Of a stretch of DNA of 64,000 nucleotides, positions 32,864 to 45,605 are shown one piece after another. Position 1 is the stretch's first letter; every line of letters starts with the position of its first letter. Made by a program: the position numbers and the translations under genes. Source of the DNA: Corbicula japonica. Lineage: Eukaryota; Mollusca; Bivalvia; Venerida; Cyrenidae. Where the stretch lies: contig JAZAYU010000265.1 of NCBI GenBank assembly GCA_038501625.1, positions 576,001 through 640,000 on the forward strand, in the 5' to 3' direction. Under the pieces are notes generated by a model. It made no database searches. It saw only the letters and a program-made list of their open reading frames with translations, and was not told the DNA's origin.

Positions 32864-35796
32864 TCAGTTAAATATCGTTGTTCTAACCCCTGCAGGCAAA
32901 TTGTTTACTAATATATGCAGCGATCTGGGATTGCACTGAACCCTTTTCAAACGTAATATCTTTAGATGATTAAGCATGAGCATGGTTTTGTTCTTATTCA
33001 TATTCATGTAAATCAGGGATACAGATCGCAGAAGCGGACTGCTATTCAAAATGCGAATAATGTCATTTGCGGAATCACTCGCAACCACCAACTTGCAAGC
33101 CGATGGAAATCCCTGTATATGCGTAAAAATACCACACTGTCCATCACAATGTTCTTGTTCGCAAGGAAACTGGTGTGCCTCAATAGACACTTTGAACAGA
33201 TGTACGTTGTGAAGTTTAGGAGATTTTAGTATATTAACTCCTTGGCATGGGCTAAGACAGACATTCGACATGAACAATCTCCCTAAATAAGGCATTTTAT
33301 AACGACAAAACGCCTCCACGCAAGAAATATTCGAATTTGTGACAATAATCGACAGAAGTTTACATTGTTCTACATTAAAATCCTTTGGTTCTTGTTCGGC
33401 AGGCATCGTCTCTTTCTCTGAGACAAAAGTGACGTCAGTTAAATGTATTTTGACTAATTGCGGAGAATTTATCATATTTGAAGCTTGGTCAACTCCAACT
33501 TTAACTTTACGTAGCACCAGCAGATGCATACAATTGAACTGATTCTTGCTAAATACGCTGAAAGAAGAAATGTCCGACCTTGTTATGTGTATCTTTCTGA
33601 TTTGGCTTTGCCTGGATTTTTCTTGATTCTGAACAGGTGGATTTTCGGCATCCTTGAGTTCGGGATTTTGTAGCGAAAAACTCATCCGCTTGATGTAAAC
33701 ATCAACTAAAGCTGGAGACATCAGAAATTCAGAAGCCAAATTTTGGTCCAAAATCACATCAAATAAGCGAATCGTTGAAAGATGTAAAAATGTTTCATTG
33801 TTTAAGTTTGGTTGGTAATATATTCTAATGTACTCTAGATGTAACGTTTTAATGTTTTTAGGACAATTGTTTAATATTTTTGGCAGGACATGTTCAAACA
33901 ATTTACTTGATAGTTCTAGATCTGTAATTGGTGTTCTAAAAGCTGATCGACGGCCGCTACAATAGAGATGTTTTGGTTTAATACTTGAGGAGGATCGAGC
34001 AACTGACTCGAAAGTTTTATCGGACAAGTATAAATGATCAAATGGAATATCAGCAGTTTCACCAATTTCTGAACTTTCAAAAGTGCAGTCCGCGTAAAGG
34101 TTAGAAAGGCCTATAAGCACTCGCCTTTCTAACCACTTGCTACTTAATAAATCTCTTCTTATCTTTTTAAAACTCCTTGCTATTACGCGACCAACTACAT
34201 CGTTAAATGGATTCGTTGTTTTGGAACTCATACCGTACACAAACTTTAGAATATTAGCATGCTCCAATAGGTTTTCAATCGAAATGCAAGATTTTTTTAA
34301 AATATGCAGATCTTCGTTTGATAATAATATAGAAACATGCAGCGCAGCAAAATACTCATGAAACGACAAGTGCGTAAACGATATGATCTTTTCGCGTATG
34401 GTGAGCGACGTAGAATCTTTATGTTGTGTCAAGAATCCGCATTTAAGGCAGGTCACTAGATCTTCATCTGTTAAGCTATATGAAGATATATCCCTTCCTT
34501 TAATAACAAGTTGCTTAGCCTTACCCTTGTTAAAGTATGACTTAAACGCAAAGGATGCTATAATTCGAAGCAAGTCTATACATTCCTTACAGTTTGAAAG
34601 ACCACGGAAACACGCTGGTATTGCATTTTTGCTTTCATTTGAGTTTCGTTTGATAAATGAAATATCACGAAGGAAATGTTGGTCATTTTCATTTCGTTCA
34701 AATGCATATCGAATAAAAAGGTCGATAATTCCGCTGTAAATACCACATCGCGATTGTGGCAAAGTACCGTTTTCAATCCACAGAGCAAACAGCAGTTTGT
34801 TGAGCAGTGGTGTTTGCAGAAAATCACGGAATCCCTTTTCGATAACAGTCACACTAAACGCTAAGTTTTGAATGTGAGTTTGTTTGCAAAGGTTTAATCT
34901 TTCTGTTAGAGTTTGACTTGACTTGACAGAAATACCTTTTATATAAACTTCTAATTTGATTTCCGATTTTTTTATTTTACTTTCCGCTACTTTCCACGGC
35001 CGAGTTGTAAACAAAACAGAATAGCCCAGGGTTTTTCTGCCTGGGAGATCTTTTGAAATATTTGGAGACTTTGAAATTTTAGTTTCCCTTTCCCATTCAT
35101 CTAAACCATCTACAATAACTAGGCATCTGTATTTACTGTTGGTTATGACCTCTTCAAATATCTTAGCCTGCTTTTTGTTGAGAGACAATTGCTTGACAAT
35201 CATTTCTTCAAGATACTGTTCATTGGTGGCATTTCGAAGTGAAACCACAAACACAAAGTGAAATAGTCGCATAGACTGGACATCTGTTAAATGTCTAGGA
35301 TATTCTTTGCTTAGGAATGAGTGCATTTCTTTACTGATATCTTCAGCTAGGCAAAGGTCTGTTCGGTCGCTAGTGTAGTCTTCGTACGCGTGGCACCACA
35401 GAGAAACAAGCCGTTTGCAAAATGTTGTTTTACCAACCCCAGGGTCTGCATAGACAAAAACATTTTTTGTAGAAACCATTTCAGAACCTTTTGAAGGTGG
35501 GCGGAATAGATTCTGAACTCTGCAAATTGCAACTTTTTGCCCAGTTTCCCTATAAATGCCTTCCAATAATACAGGAACGTATATATTGTCGATATCGTCA
35601 TCATCCTCTGGAGTAAGGGGTAAAATGTCAACTTTACAGTAGACATTTCTGTAAAGATGGATGAGATACTCTCGCAACAACTCTGCAAAATAAACCAGTG
35701 CATATTTGTGCTTTAAACTCACTCTCAATGAAACGTATACTTTGGTTTTCACTTTAATTTTATACAAAAGGAGATGATTCGATGAAATTTTCATGA
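32864..35796 (-). CDS. NLR exon 4: NACHT ATPase and leucine-rich C-terminus
   Basis: One 2.9-kb exon, acceptor cctgacctgtcag, stop at 32864-32866. In exon-local residues: helix AELLREYLIHLYRNVY at about 35-52; Walker A VFVYADPGVGKTTF at about 112; Walker B CLVIVDGLDEWE at about 224; sensor-like SVLFTTRPWKV at about 260; winged-helix block FTHLSFHEYFAAL at about 470. After about 560, alternating short Leu/Ile strands (IKTLHLEYIRI, MHLLVLRKVKVGV, LKILRLKRVQCN) form a poorly regular LRR-like region ending at Asn. Walker residues are intact, so ATP binding is expected. Confidence 0.9.
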
Positions 35797-38700
35797 CTGA
35801 CAGGTCAGGGTATTTGGGTTTTACAATATAATAACGTGTTTAAAAATTTCAATATATAAGTTAAACTGATGCATGAACTGCATGAAAAGCTTGATCCAAA
35901 TGCAGAAGTCGCAGGTAAAAAAAACGTTGAAACGATGTGATTGTAAAGCTTTTTATCAATATTCATATGCGAACAAACATTGTTTCGGTATTCTTTTTAA
36001 ATAGTACTTAAAATAATTGATAAATAGACCGTCGGTTACCACTAGGACAAACCTATGTAACTCTTTTCGAAAACTCAATTTAGGTGTTTAAACCTGCATA
36101 CAAGCACATTGGTAAAACTGTCAAATTCACTCACCATAAATTCTAATCGATTAATAAATTGTATAGGACTACAATGAATGCTTGTTTGTTAAGTGTCTTT
36201 TCTACGTAAAGAGAGGGTTTTAAACGAACTGTTTTGTCGGGATTCAATAATTTAATATCTATTTAATCTTCGTTGATTGTGTTCTTTCAAAATCCAATAT
36301 CATTTACTTACACCACAGGCTAAAGATAAGAACAGTCCATATTTGAAAGATGGTGGTGGTGGGTAGTAAGAAAAATGTTATACTTTCAGATACAAGTATG
36401 TATACTAAAATGCTGATGGTTACCCCAAGATACTAAAGAGCGCTTTTACTTAAACAAAAAAAAAATGCAATTCTGTATAGTTTACCAGTTGCTTGACCTA
36501 TAATTTCATGAAATGCAGTTTAAGCAAAATAAGACATAACTCGAGTCAAACGGTTCCCATGTCAATCATAAATAAAAGGTGTTAAACTTACATCGATGAG
36601 ATATGGTGATAACTCATTTCATAACGTTTGCTTGTGCCATCATTTTTTTTCTGAACGAATATTGGTACACTATGTTTCTGTGATTGTGTGCATTAATTAA
36701 AGAAGAAATCCGGAATATAGCAATTAGATATGATTGCAAAGTCAGTCTAAAACTGAGCAAAGAACAAAAATGATTTTCAAAATCGTTCAAACAGTTGCTG
36801 AGCTAATTCCATTTAAATATCAATCCTAATCCTAATGTAAGCTTGCAGCCATTAGGGATGACCAATGATATCATCAATTTATGTGCATAAATTGATTTTT
36901 TCATTAATATTTTTGATGAAATTAATTTCTAAAAGAAATTAAATATCACATTGTATAATAAATGTCCAATTTCATTAAATGAAAAACATTATTTTGCATT
37001 GAGATTTATTAATTTAGTATTTTATTTGTTCACGAGAATTATTTTGGTCACTGGTCACCATTCAAAATGGCTGCCTCCAAATAGCATTAAATTATCATTT
37101 TTAGAGAGCCTTGGTTCAGTTATTTATAGTCCGATTTTCAAAATTGTTTTTGCAGCTGTAGAAAATTTGTAGAGTTTTGCAATCATATATATTTCAAATC
37201 GTCTGGATTTCTCCTTTAAGTATTCAGCAAGGTAACAGGTGTGTCTCTTATAATATCATCTAATGTAAAAATGATTTTCTGTATCGTTTATAAACATGTT
37301 ACCTGGAGGTTTTTCTTTAAAGAGATTTGCGCCATCACTGCTTGTGTCGTTCCTGACACGTTTTTCTTTCTCAAACATTTCGGAAACATCTGATTTAATT
37401 TCTTCCCCTTTCATCGTGATTTCAGATAATGATTTGATGTTTGCTTCATTTATTTCATTAATTGACTTTCGGGTGACTTCGTATATGGCCTGCTTCCGTA
37501 GTTCGTCTTCTTCCTCGGAACTTATACATATCTGGTTCTGCTTTAACTGAAATATTGTAAAAACATAATTATCTTAAAATTATGTTTGTGTTAGTAGCAA
37601 CTCCATCAAATTAAAAATAAATTATCTTAAATATAAATCACCATTTCTTAATAATTATGTGTATAATACACTTAAGCTGAGAAACTAGCAGTTACCCGAA
37701 CGGGGTAATAGTACATGGATTTGTTTTAAACACCATTCGGACTACTCCTACACACATCCTCCATTTAATGTAGCATTCAACATGCAAAATTTATATTCAC
37801 GGGTCCCAAAGCAAAGTTCCGGATTGGGAAGAAACCACACATATGTAACCCTGGTGCCAAGAAGAATGCGTTTTGATTGGTTTTAATGGGTAAAGACTAA
37901 ACGAGCTTATTCTAAAAATATCATTGTCGTATTCTTTCTTGGAAAATAACATTACTATTAAATATATATAATCATAAACTAACATTTGCACGTTTCAAGC
38001 TATCTTTGTACATCTAACAGATATGATGTCCCAAACTCACGTACTTTTTGGCATGATATGGCATTTGTTTGTCTTACCTTTTGCAATTCCGTTACTGCTT
38101 CTTTTGCTCGGCCATCTTGCAAAAGATGTTTCTTGTCTTGAAGAACTGCAATCATTTGGTCTACATAACGTCCTAATTCATCATCTGTGACGTTCAATGT
38201 TTTGCTGTGAAAAAGATCATTACGAACATTGCGGACCTGAAAAATAAATATGGTGAAATATCCCAGGTATGTTTTTAAAAATTCGACAGCACGGTTAAAG
38301 ACAGCTGGAAATACCTAGCGTGTAAGTTCATTGCCTTGCTGTATACTGGCTTGAAATAATACTGTCGCGGAGAGGTATCCTATGACTGTCACAAAGATGT
38401 AGTTGTTTATTATAAGATAAAATACAATATTACGATAAGGATCAGTACAACATGTATCGCTTTACAAATTTATTCACATAACAAACTTCTTTCTCAAAAT
38501 TGTGAACATAACCAAGATATAGGTGTTCTTGGTTATATTAATTATATTATTGTATTATGTTATATTATGTAAAAAATAGACGTAAGAATTTGCTAGGAAT
38601 TAAGATTGAAGCTGAACACCTAGGATGGGCGTTCATAGCGTTCGAAGACATTCCTCACATCTTTACTTACCTTAAAAAACCAGACTAGTTTGCTTTTGTT

Positions 38701-39721
38701 ATTTGAAAGGACCGATGCAGAGTTATCTGATAATCGAAATAAATTTGTTGTTGACTATATATTTGTCCTTTAATGTGCTTCCTCAGTAAAGTGTGTGCCG
38801 GAAGCTTTATTGAATTTTGTTAAATTTCACATTTTAGAAATGAACAGTTGAAACCAAAAAAAAAAGCGTCCTTTTATCAATCAGAAGGCATAACATAAGA
38901 AAGAGTAACCACATATCTGTAGTTCTCAAATTTACAACAGTTTGAACGAAATTTAAGGTAAAATCGGACTATCTGTGGCAATTCGTGATATTGTTATTAA
39001 ATTCTGTTTGATGCTTTATTGGTATTACTTGTCATTAACATCCTAAAATCATTTCCAAAAGTCGCTTGATATTATCATCTTGAATGAAGACAAGTTTGAA
39101 AATAAACCAAACGGGATTTCTGTTGCCTATAACTGCTTATGTCGTACCTATTTGTCATCAAATTAGTACGTGACAACTTACCTCTACAAAATTATTTATG
39201 TTGTCAACAGCGTCGTGTAAAGCAAGGTCATTAATAACGATAGTCAGAAGACCTGTTACGTCAGTTTCGCAAGCAGAACATTTATTTTGATATCCAGTTG
39301 TTCCCAAATAACATTTAGCAAGCTCCCAGTGGTCCGAAAACCACTGACCAGGATCTGTGTTCTGCCAGATCGGGTTATTTTCCGCATGTGCAAACACAAT
39401 CTCATCGTAGAATCTACTGCAAAAGCGATTTGGACATTTTCTTCGATTCTGTGATGTTGAGCAGAAACATTTCGCTCGTCTTTTAGGTAGTATACAGACT
39501 CGTGTTGGGTGATTTGGAAGAAGATTATCACGTGTGCATGATGTACAACTCGTTGCGGGATTACTTGTATCATTGACGAGTTTATCTTTTAAGTCCTCGT
39601 GTTGCTTTTTTATATGTCTATCGATAAAGCCGTCCAATCCATTCTTTAGAAATTTTAGGCCATAGGCAGCTCTGACCCAGTTATTTTCTGACTTCTGGTT
39701 AAAGTTTAAAGCTTCAGCCAT
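32864..39721 (-). CDS. NLR: CXorf38-like/HEPN - NACHT - leucine-rich receptor, four exons
   Basis: Gene model on the minus strand: ATG at 39721; exons 39721-39182, 38236-38078, 37546-37303 and 35796-32864. Introns have gtaagt, gtaaga and gtaaca donors and cag acceptors, in phases 0, 0 and 1. The total is 3876 nt including the stop, 1291 residues, with no break. Domains: 1-180 Cys-containing CXorf38-like (DUF4559) region; 181-233 helix with RNDLFH, an RxxxxH motif as in HEPN ribonucleases; 234-315 charged helical linker; about 430-800 NACHT with winged helix; about 800-1291 irregular leucine-rich region. STAND NTPases oligomerise on ligand sensing. Bivalves carry large sets of DZIP3-like NLRs, so a cytoplasmic immune receptor with an RNA-cleaving or RNA-binding effector is the inferred role. 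Untranslated exons further right are possible because an acceptor lies just before the ATG. Confidence 0.85.
35797..37302 (-). other. NLR intron 3
   Basis: About 1.5 kb, AT-rich, gtaaca...cag borders, phase 1. The 73-residue plus-strand frame near 36951 has no motif. Confidence 0.7.
37303..37546 (-). CDS. NLR exon 3: charged helical linker
   Basis: 244 bp between atatttcag and ccag/gtaaca; leaves one base (G) that joins TC of the next exon to make Val. Encodes a Glu/Lys-rich helix (SSEEEDELRKQAIYEV, MKGEEIKSDVSEMFEKEKR), probably coiled coil. The plus-strand open frame over it is only a shadow. Confidence 0.75.
37547..38077 (-). other. NLR intron 2
   Basis: gtaaga donor, tttcag acceptor, phase 0; nothing else recognised. 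Confidence 0.7.
38078..38236 (-). CDS. NLR exon 2: HEPN RxxxxH helix
   Basis: 159 bp, 53 codons, phase 0 at both ends, bounded by atttttcag and aaaag/gtaaga. Starts VRNVRNDLFHSKTLNVTDDE. RNDLFH is the Rx4H motif that forms the catalytic pair in HEPN RNases, and its place right after the CXorf38-like region matches RN..MHS in that family. Ends in a helical LLQDGRAKEAVTELQK. Confidence 0.85.
38237..39181 (-). other. NLR intron 1
   Basis: gtaagt donor, ttttcag acceptor, phase 0; AT-rich, nothing else recognised. Confidence 0.7.
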
Positions 39722-39724
39722 ATT
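39182..39724 (-). CDS. NLR exon 1: CXorf38-like (DUF4559) N-terminal domain
   Basis: Begins after an attattgcag acceptor, with the ATG three bases in (MAEALNFNQKSENNWVRAAY). NNWVRAAYGLKFLKNGLDGF and WQNTDPGQWFSDHWELAKCY follow the conserved pattern of human CXorf38 and of N-termini of DZIP3-like bivalve NLRs. A Cys-rich insert at about residues 60-105 (SCTSC, CFC, KCPNRFC) may bind zinc. The exon ends NNFVE at the donor gag/gtaagt (39182). Confidence 0.8.
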
Positions 39725-40367
39725 CTGCAATAATATGTCAAAATATAAAGAAAAACATGTACATATTATACATCTTTATTCTTTGGCATGATTTCTTGCA
39801 CTATTTATACAAAGATTATTCAGGTTTCATACTGCAAGCATATGTTTTTGGGTCGATTAAACCTTTCAAACTGTTCTTCAATACTTCAAGCATAGCGCAG
39901 CTCTTATCTGTACTTTATTTTGCATTACGTTAAAATCAATAATTCAAACAAAAAAATGCCATTCACAAGTGTAAGCTACAATGACAGACGATTTTTAATT
40001 TTTAATATATCAATATGCAAAATAATGTTTGTAATAAATCTTCTATATTCAGATATATCACCAAAATACTGTTTGTCTATTTTGTCTATTTTACTCTTAG
40101 AGTCTATATTTAGAGTGTCTATTATGATTTGATATAAGAAATTTCATATATTTGTTCTCTCTTTCCATACGTCTTGTAAATGCTTTTGATTAGTATTATA
40201 TAGACGAAGGTTCCATTTTGATTTGTTTTTCCTTGTTTACTTGTCTACAACTTTTAAAGCTAGAAAGTAGATTTCTATGTTTATGGAACTTGCTTCGATG
40301 TTGATACAATTACATTGATATAGAACATTCTTCATATTCCTTTACAAAAAACATCACAAGAGTTTAA
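39725..40367. other. 5' side of the NLR gene
   Basis: An acceptor directly before exon 1 implies a 5' UTR exon further right; it cannot be placed. No promoter motif chosen. Confidence 0.35.
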
Positions 40368-40535
40368 ATAGTCTAGATTCTGGTAGGGCCGAAAAGATAT
40401 ACTTTTTATTTTACGATTTTATTGAAGTTTATGGTATGTCTCAATGAAATTAGGTGGCCTGCAAAAATTATTTTATTGCGAACTCTGAAAAAAATAAGGG
40501 AGATAACTCTGATATAGAATTATAAGTTAACTTTA
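40368..40535 (+). repeat. Left arm of a 5.2-kb inverted pair
   Basis: tctagattctg, gatatactttttatttt, ggcctgcaaa, attttattgcgaa and gggagataactct recur inverted, in the same order, at 45415-45605. The right arm has an extra piece of about 30 bp between the first two blocks; identity is about 75-80%. Confidence 0.6.
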
Positions 40536-42314
40536 AAATATTTAGATATAATGACGAGTTGCGTTGATATCAGTCCAAATTTTAGTATTAACATTAGTTT
40601 TTATATGATCTAGCAACCATTATTTATTTAAGATGTATTATTAGCACATAATATGGGACCAATATGTAATTTAAGACATTTTTGTTGGTAAAATATACAA
40701 AGAAAACAGAACTATTTACGATTTTCCCTATTTTATGAGTTAAGAAATTATCTGTTCATATCACTTGTAAATCTTCATACAGATATTTCACACAGCTCTT
40801 CTAAACATTAATTTAGATGTTTTAGAAGACATTTTATATTGAAGAGTATGCGTTATTGATGATATAACCTTAAACTTGTGTATACAATTACCCCACCCAC
40901 ACCAATATAGCAAGTATTATTTTAATAAAAAATGGATAATCAACACATTTTATGTTAGTTTATTTTGTTATTTACAATTAATATACAGTATGATCTGCTT
41001 CAGTTAAAGAAGCAAACCGGAAAGGAAATGCTTTGTAAAACACCAAATAAAAAGAGTTAAGAATATATAATAATATTTTCTAATATAATAATTTGGTGAC
41101 ACATTTTGTCGAAGTTCAGATGTCTCCAATAGATCTGTTTTATTCTTACTTTACATGTTTTAATGTCTTTTACTTCTTGGAAGTAATCCCCCATACTCAT
41201 AAAAAGGCACTTCTTAAATAACAGCATCAACACATGTGTATTCTAATATGTTTTGAACATCCTAACAAGTTATGCAAATCAGAGTGCCTGTTGTATTTTT
41301 TGTAAAGTCACATGATGACGTATAACAGCATAATGGTAAATTAGCCAGTGTATTAACTGAATACAGATGTTACCTAATTTCTTGAAAAAAAGTGAAGTAA
41401 TTAAACATTAGATAAATATTACTGTTATTTTAAAAGACATGTTTAATGAAGATTTTCCAGATGTTTTGTCTTAAGTTAACTTTTACTAAATTACAGGAAA
41501 ATTGCGGGTATGTATCTTTAAATAATGAAATACAATTTAATGAGATGAATCAGTTTTCAACTTCATTACATATGGTTTCATTGACAAATGATATGTTCCC
41601 ATATTGAGGGTTACACTAATCTTAGAATAAGTCTGGGTAATTTTGTTTCATATTGAAAGGTGCCGCAATAAAAGTCTATACATTGTTCTCACCTCATCAT
41701 GCGAAAACGGAAGTAAGATTACAATCTTGTTGGTTGTAAGTAAAACAATATTGTATTGCCTGTAAATGTTTTCAGTTTTACATATTTTGAAATAGAATGG
41801 CACATTTTGAAAAAAGTTCTAGCTTAAACTAGTAAAGGAAAGAGTAAAATCCCAAATATCGCAAGTCTTTTAAGGATAGTAAGTAAAGTAGTTTTCCTGT
41901 ATATGTCAAAATATACATGTATATATTGTATGAGCTTGCAGAAATAGGACTGCTTATGTAAAATGGAGAAACAGTCACTTCTGGATACTAGCGTTGCCCA
42001 AATATAGAACAAGAGAGTCTTATAAACGCTAGCAGAGTCATTAAAATACGACACGGTCTTGCTTCCTACACCACATAATAGTGTAAGCACCTTCTTGGCG
42101 CCAGTGTATTTGCCATGAGACGTATGGTAACACTATCCAGAGGTTTTAGAATGGTTACTACCCAGTTCTATGTTATAGCAACCGCTTTTTAAGATAGGTA
42201 AAACTATTTGAAAGTTGTTCTTTGTCTAGACTTATAGAAAAGAAAACAAAACTATTTAATTAATTAGACAATTATACTCTTTCTTAAGTCTAACTAAAGA
42301 TACGTCCATATGAC
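40536..42314. other. AT-rich DNA inside the inverted pair
   Basis: No ORF with motifs, no RNA gene recognised. Confidence 0.3.
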
Positions 42315-42860
42315 AGAGATGCCCCCTCCCCCGCCCCACCCTTAGTTATCATTTAAACACGCCAATATTGTGCTCAAAGTACATATAATGGTGAAAACTT
42401 TCAGGGAAAAACAGTGCAGTTTGATGGTCAACATCCCTAAAAAGTTTCATGACTGTCACTGATACTGTTGGACACAAGATTACACACTGAATGCATTATA
42501 TTGAAATGCATAAGGGGCCATAACTATGGTCTTAACAGGTGTGGCCCAAACCCCAGGTGCACAACTACACATGATTGTCAACTTGAATGTAAAGTTTCAT
42601 GACTGCAACTCTCATACTTTTGGAATTACATACAACAAGATTACTTGCTGAATGCATTATATTGAAATGCATAAGTAACATCACTCTGGTCTTAACAGGC
42701 GTGGTCCAAAACAAAACCCCATGTGCACAATTCAACATGATGGTCAACATACCTGTTAAGTTTCATGATTGTAGCTCTCATACTTTTTGAGTTATGTGCG
42801 ACACAGGTTTCGTAAGTACGGAGGGACGGATGGACAAGGGCATCCTATAAGACCCCTCCT
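42315..42860. mobile_element. Composite tandem-array element (pearl-like), 0.55 kb
   Basis: Starts atgccccctcc and ends gagtgggggcat, a short terminal inverted pair. Inside are two and a half units of about 155 bp (aagtttcatgactg..., gaatgcattatattgaaatg, ggtcttaacagg), then a gacggatggacaaggg tail. The same plan (end motif, tandem core, gacggacgg-like tail) occurs at 49.6-50.95 and 61.9-63.75 kb. Bivalve 'pearl' elements have this plan; family membership is inferred. Confidence 0.6.
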
Positions 42861-43253
42861 AGTTCAGAGTGGGGGCATAAAAAGGATGCAGGAACCAAGA
42901 ATTAGAATAAGGTAACCCTACGAAGCAATCTGGACCCTTTGTTCTGATGACAATGCTTTCCCTACTAGGATCCTTAACCCTATTATTAGAGTTAATAGGC
43001 TACTTGTATTGTTAAAGAATAATATCTGTCAGACCCAGGCCTTCACTCCATTACAAGGGTAGTGCTAGTGTTCAGAAGGGACTGCAACAATTTGACAGGA
43101 GCTGGAATAAGTTTAAAATATTGTTATCAACTACAAGCTGATAGTATAAACCAATGGACCTATTATTTTTATATCGCTGTTATTAGAATCTTGGTCCCTG
43201 GCCAATGTTAGGTTTATGAATACTTTTCTGTTTGTTCTACTATCCTATTCTAG
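42861..43253. other. Intergenic DNA
   Basis: Nothing recognised. Confidence 0.3.
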
Positions 43254-43337
43254 ATGCAGTCCTACCCAAAGAAGGAGTACATGTACTACCATGAATGGCT
43301 TCAGATTGCCTTTCAGTCAATTTCAAAGAATTTTTAG
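43254..43337 (+). other. Candidate terminal mini-exon, 28 codons
   Basis: Preceded by an unusually good branch/pyrimidine tract and acceptor (gttctactatcctattctag). Reads MQSYPKKEYMYYHEWLQI then AFQSISKNF and stop. The bias against rare composition is suggestive, but no partner exon or homologous family is recognised. Confidence 0.25.
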
Positions 43338-45414
43338 AACCAACTTGCTACTTCAACGTTTTTATTCAGGCTCAGAAGGGGTTAATATTTTTTTCTAGGA
43401 CTGACATTTCCCTTTCATGGAGACTAAGGCCATATTTAAAGCAAAGCAACTGTGCAACTGTTGAGACAATAACTGGTTACAGAAACACAAACTCCATGTG
43501 GTTGCTCAACAATGTTTCAAACTTAGTATTATAAAAATAAGTTCCATGTGAAATAAAATGGATTAATTGTTTCAAGCAAAAAAAAAAGAATGATCAAGAT
43601 GAAGCTGTAATTATAATTAAACAACAAACCATAGATATGATGTTTTTTTCACTTATTATAATACTCTTGAGACTTCTGTCCAAATGGAGCCATCCTTATT
43701 TACCGGTATTGGAAGTACTACCCGTAGATGGACCCAGACCTTACTCTTAGAATAGCACTGTTGTTCAGAAGCTTGAAAATTTTGTCAAGGACAAGTGCGA
43801 GTATGTCTGACTATAGTTTAAGTGTAGCACTAGCCACAAGCATATTTATCAATAGCCATAATAAACATGTATTAATGACTCCCTTGTGCTATTTCAAATG
43901 AGCTCTAAATCAGAAGCAGTCAATTGAACACTTTGAAAATATTATTTAGGTAATTTCCAAAATAATCTTTTAACCAAATGTTAACTAAAAAATGTTAGTT
44001 TGATGTCGTCATATTATCACTGCTCATTTACTTGTATTTGTTTTTGATTTAAATGTTTTAATTTCATATGCATTGATTGCACTTAGAAAGTAGAAAAATA
44101 AATGAGTTTTAACACATATATTGTTTAACTCAACATGTACGAATGATTGAATAGAATGATTAATACAACTAATAAAGAACAAGATTTCAAACTGCCACAA
44201 AACCGTAAGAGAGCAGGAATTGTTTATTTGTTTAAGTTTTGGCAATTAAAGGCGCATAACTCCTTAGTGACTTGATTAATGTAATCTTGCTTGTAACCAT
44301 ACATAGTTGAGATCTCATTGTCTCCGTAAACAGTTGGACGAATTTTAATGATTATAGTAAATATAGGTTGTGTTTGGTAAAGTTGTAACTTGTTAAATAG
44401 TTCCAGTTGAAGGGCATAACTCAAGAGTGACAAGAGAAATCTGACTGGCTATCAAACTTGTCTAAGATATTATGTACATACATGTTCTTACTAAGTTTGA
44501 TGAAGATTGTCATTTTAATTAAGAAAGCATCCATTGCTTATTTGATTTCAAAAATGGTTATAAAATATCAATGAAATCAACGCCATTGCTGTAATCTAGA
44601 ATATCTTGTTTAGATATTAGCAGACATATTATGCCCAAAGCATTCTGACAAACTGGGGCCTTGTGCAGTCCTTATTTGGTTAAAACAGCCATTAGAGGAC
44701 ACTATCTATCAAAGCTATCTGCAAGTTACTGCACTGGATATGTTTACCTTAAACATCCTAAGCAAGTTTGTTGAAGATTGTCGAGTTAAAATGTGGACGA
44801 GTTAACCTGTCAGATTGCTTCAGTCACTATAGAGTTATTGCCGTTTAATTACTAATTTGGTCAAAATTAGTAATTAAAGGGCAATAACTCAAGTCTGACT
44901 GAAGAAATCTGACTGGTTATTAAATATATTAGTGTCGTAATCACTGAAACCAAGTTTGGCGAATACCTTGAAGTATTATTGCCATAAGAGAGTTGATCAT
45001 ATTTTTTGGACGTTTCCTGCCACCGACGAGTCTGTAATATGTCCTGTTTACAAACTGGCTTGTAATAAATGGCTTGCTTTTAAGTATGAAATTAAATGTA
45101 TATAATCTGACCTGGGTGGTTAATGGTGTTTAACAAGCTTTTTCAGAGAATTTGTGCTATAATTCTTTTCTCTAAGTTAAAAGATCACTAGAAATATCAC
45201 TTTCTAGCAAAAGAAAATGGGACATAAGTGATTTACATTATCTTTCAATAAAATAAAGGGGAATAACTCTTGTTTTTCACACATTATATTCATAAGTTGT
45301 TCACCTTGGACTTTAAATTGCATCTTGCAACTTATTTGACAAAGTTTTAATGAAGACAGAAAAACGTCTTTATAATATATGTCACATCATTGAGTTTATC
45401 ATTTTTTGTTGATT
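43338..45414. other. Intergenic DNA with bivalve-type 'gggcataactc' repeat fragments
   Basis: Degenerate units with gggcataactcaagagtgac, gaaatctgactggttat and aagtttgatgaagatt near 44230-44530 and 44800-44980. A hairpin gttattgcc...ggcaataac with tttaattactaattt arms lies at about 44835-44890. No gene. Confidence 0.5.
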
Positions 45415-45605
45415 TTTGTATGATTTGGCAAGAGTTATCTCCCCTTATTTTCCGACGATTCGCAATAAAATTTTCTTTGCAGGCCAGTCCAGATTGTTTG
45501 GCCATATAATAAGCTTTAAGATGGTACCAAAATAAAAAGTATATCTTGTCAGCCCTACCTCAACTCATTTTTGAGCCCTTTTGGACTTTCAGAATCTAGT
45601 CTAAA
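45415..45605 (-). repeat. Right arm of the 5.2-kb inverted pair
   Basis: Inverted counterpart of 40368-40535. Confidence 0.6.

Noticed and set aside
37296..37550. 84-codon plus-strand ORF
   Set aside because: It is the antisense shadow of NLR exon 3, which has proper splice sites and joins in phase.
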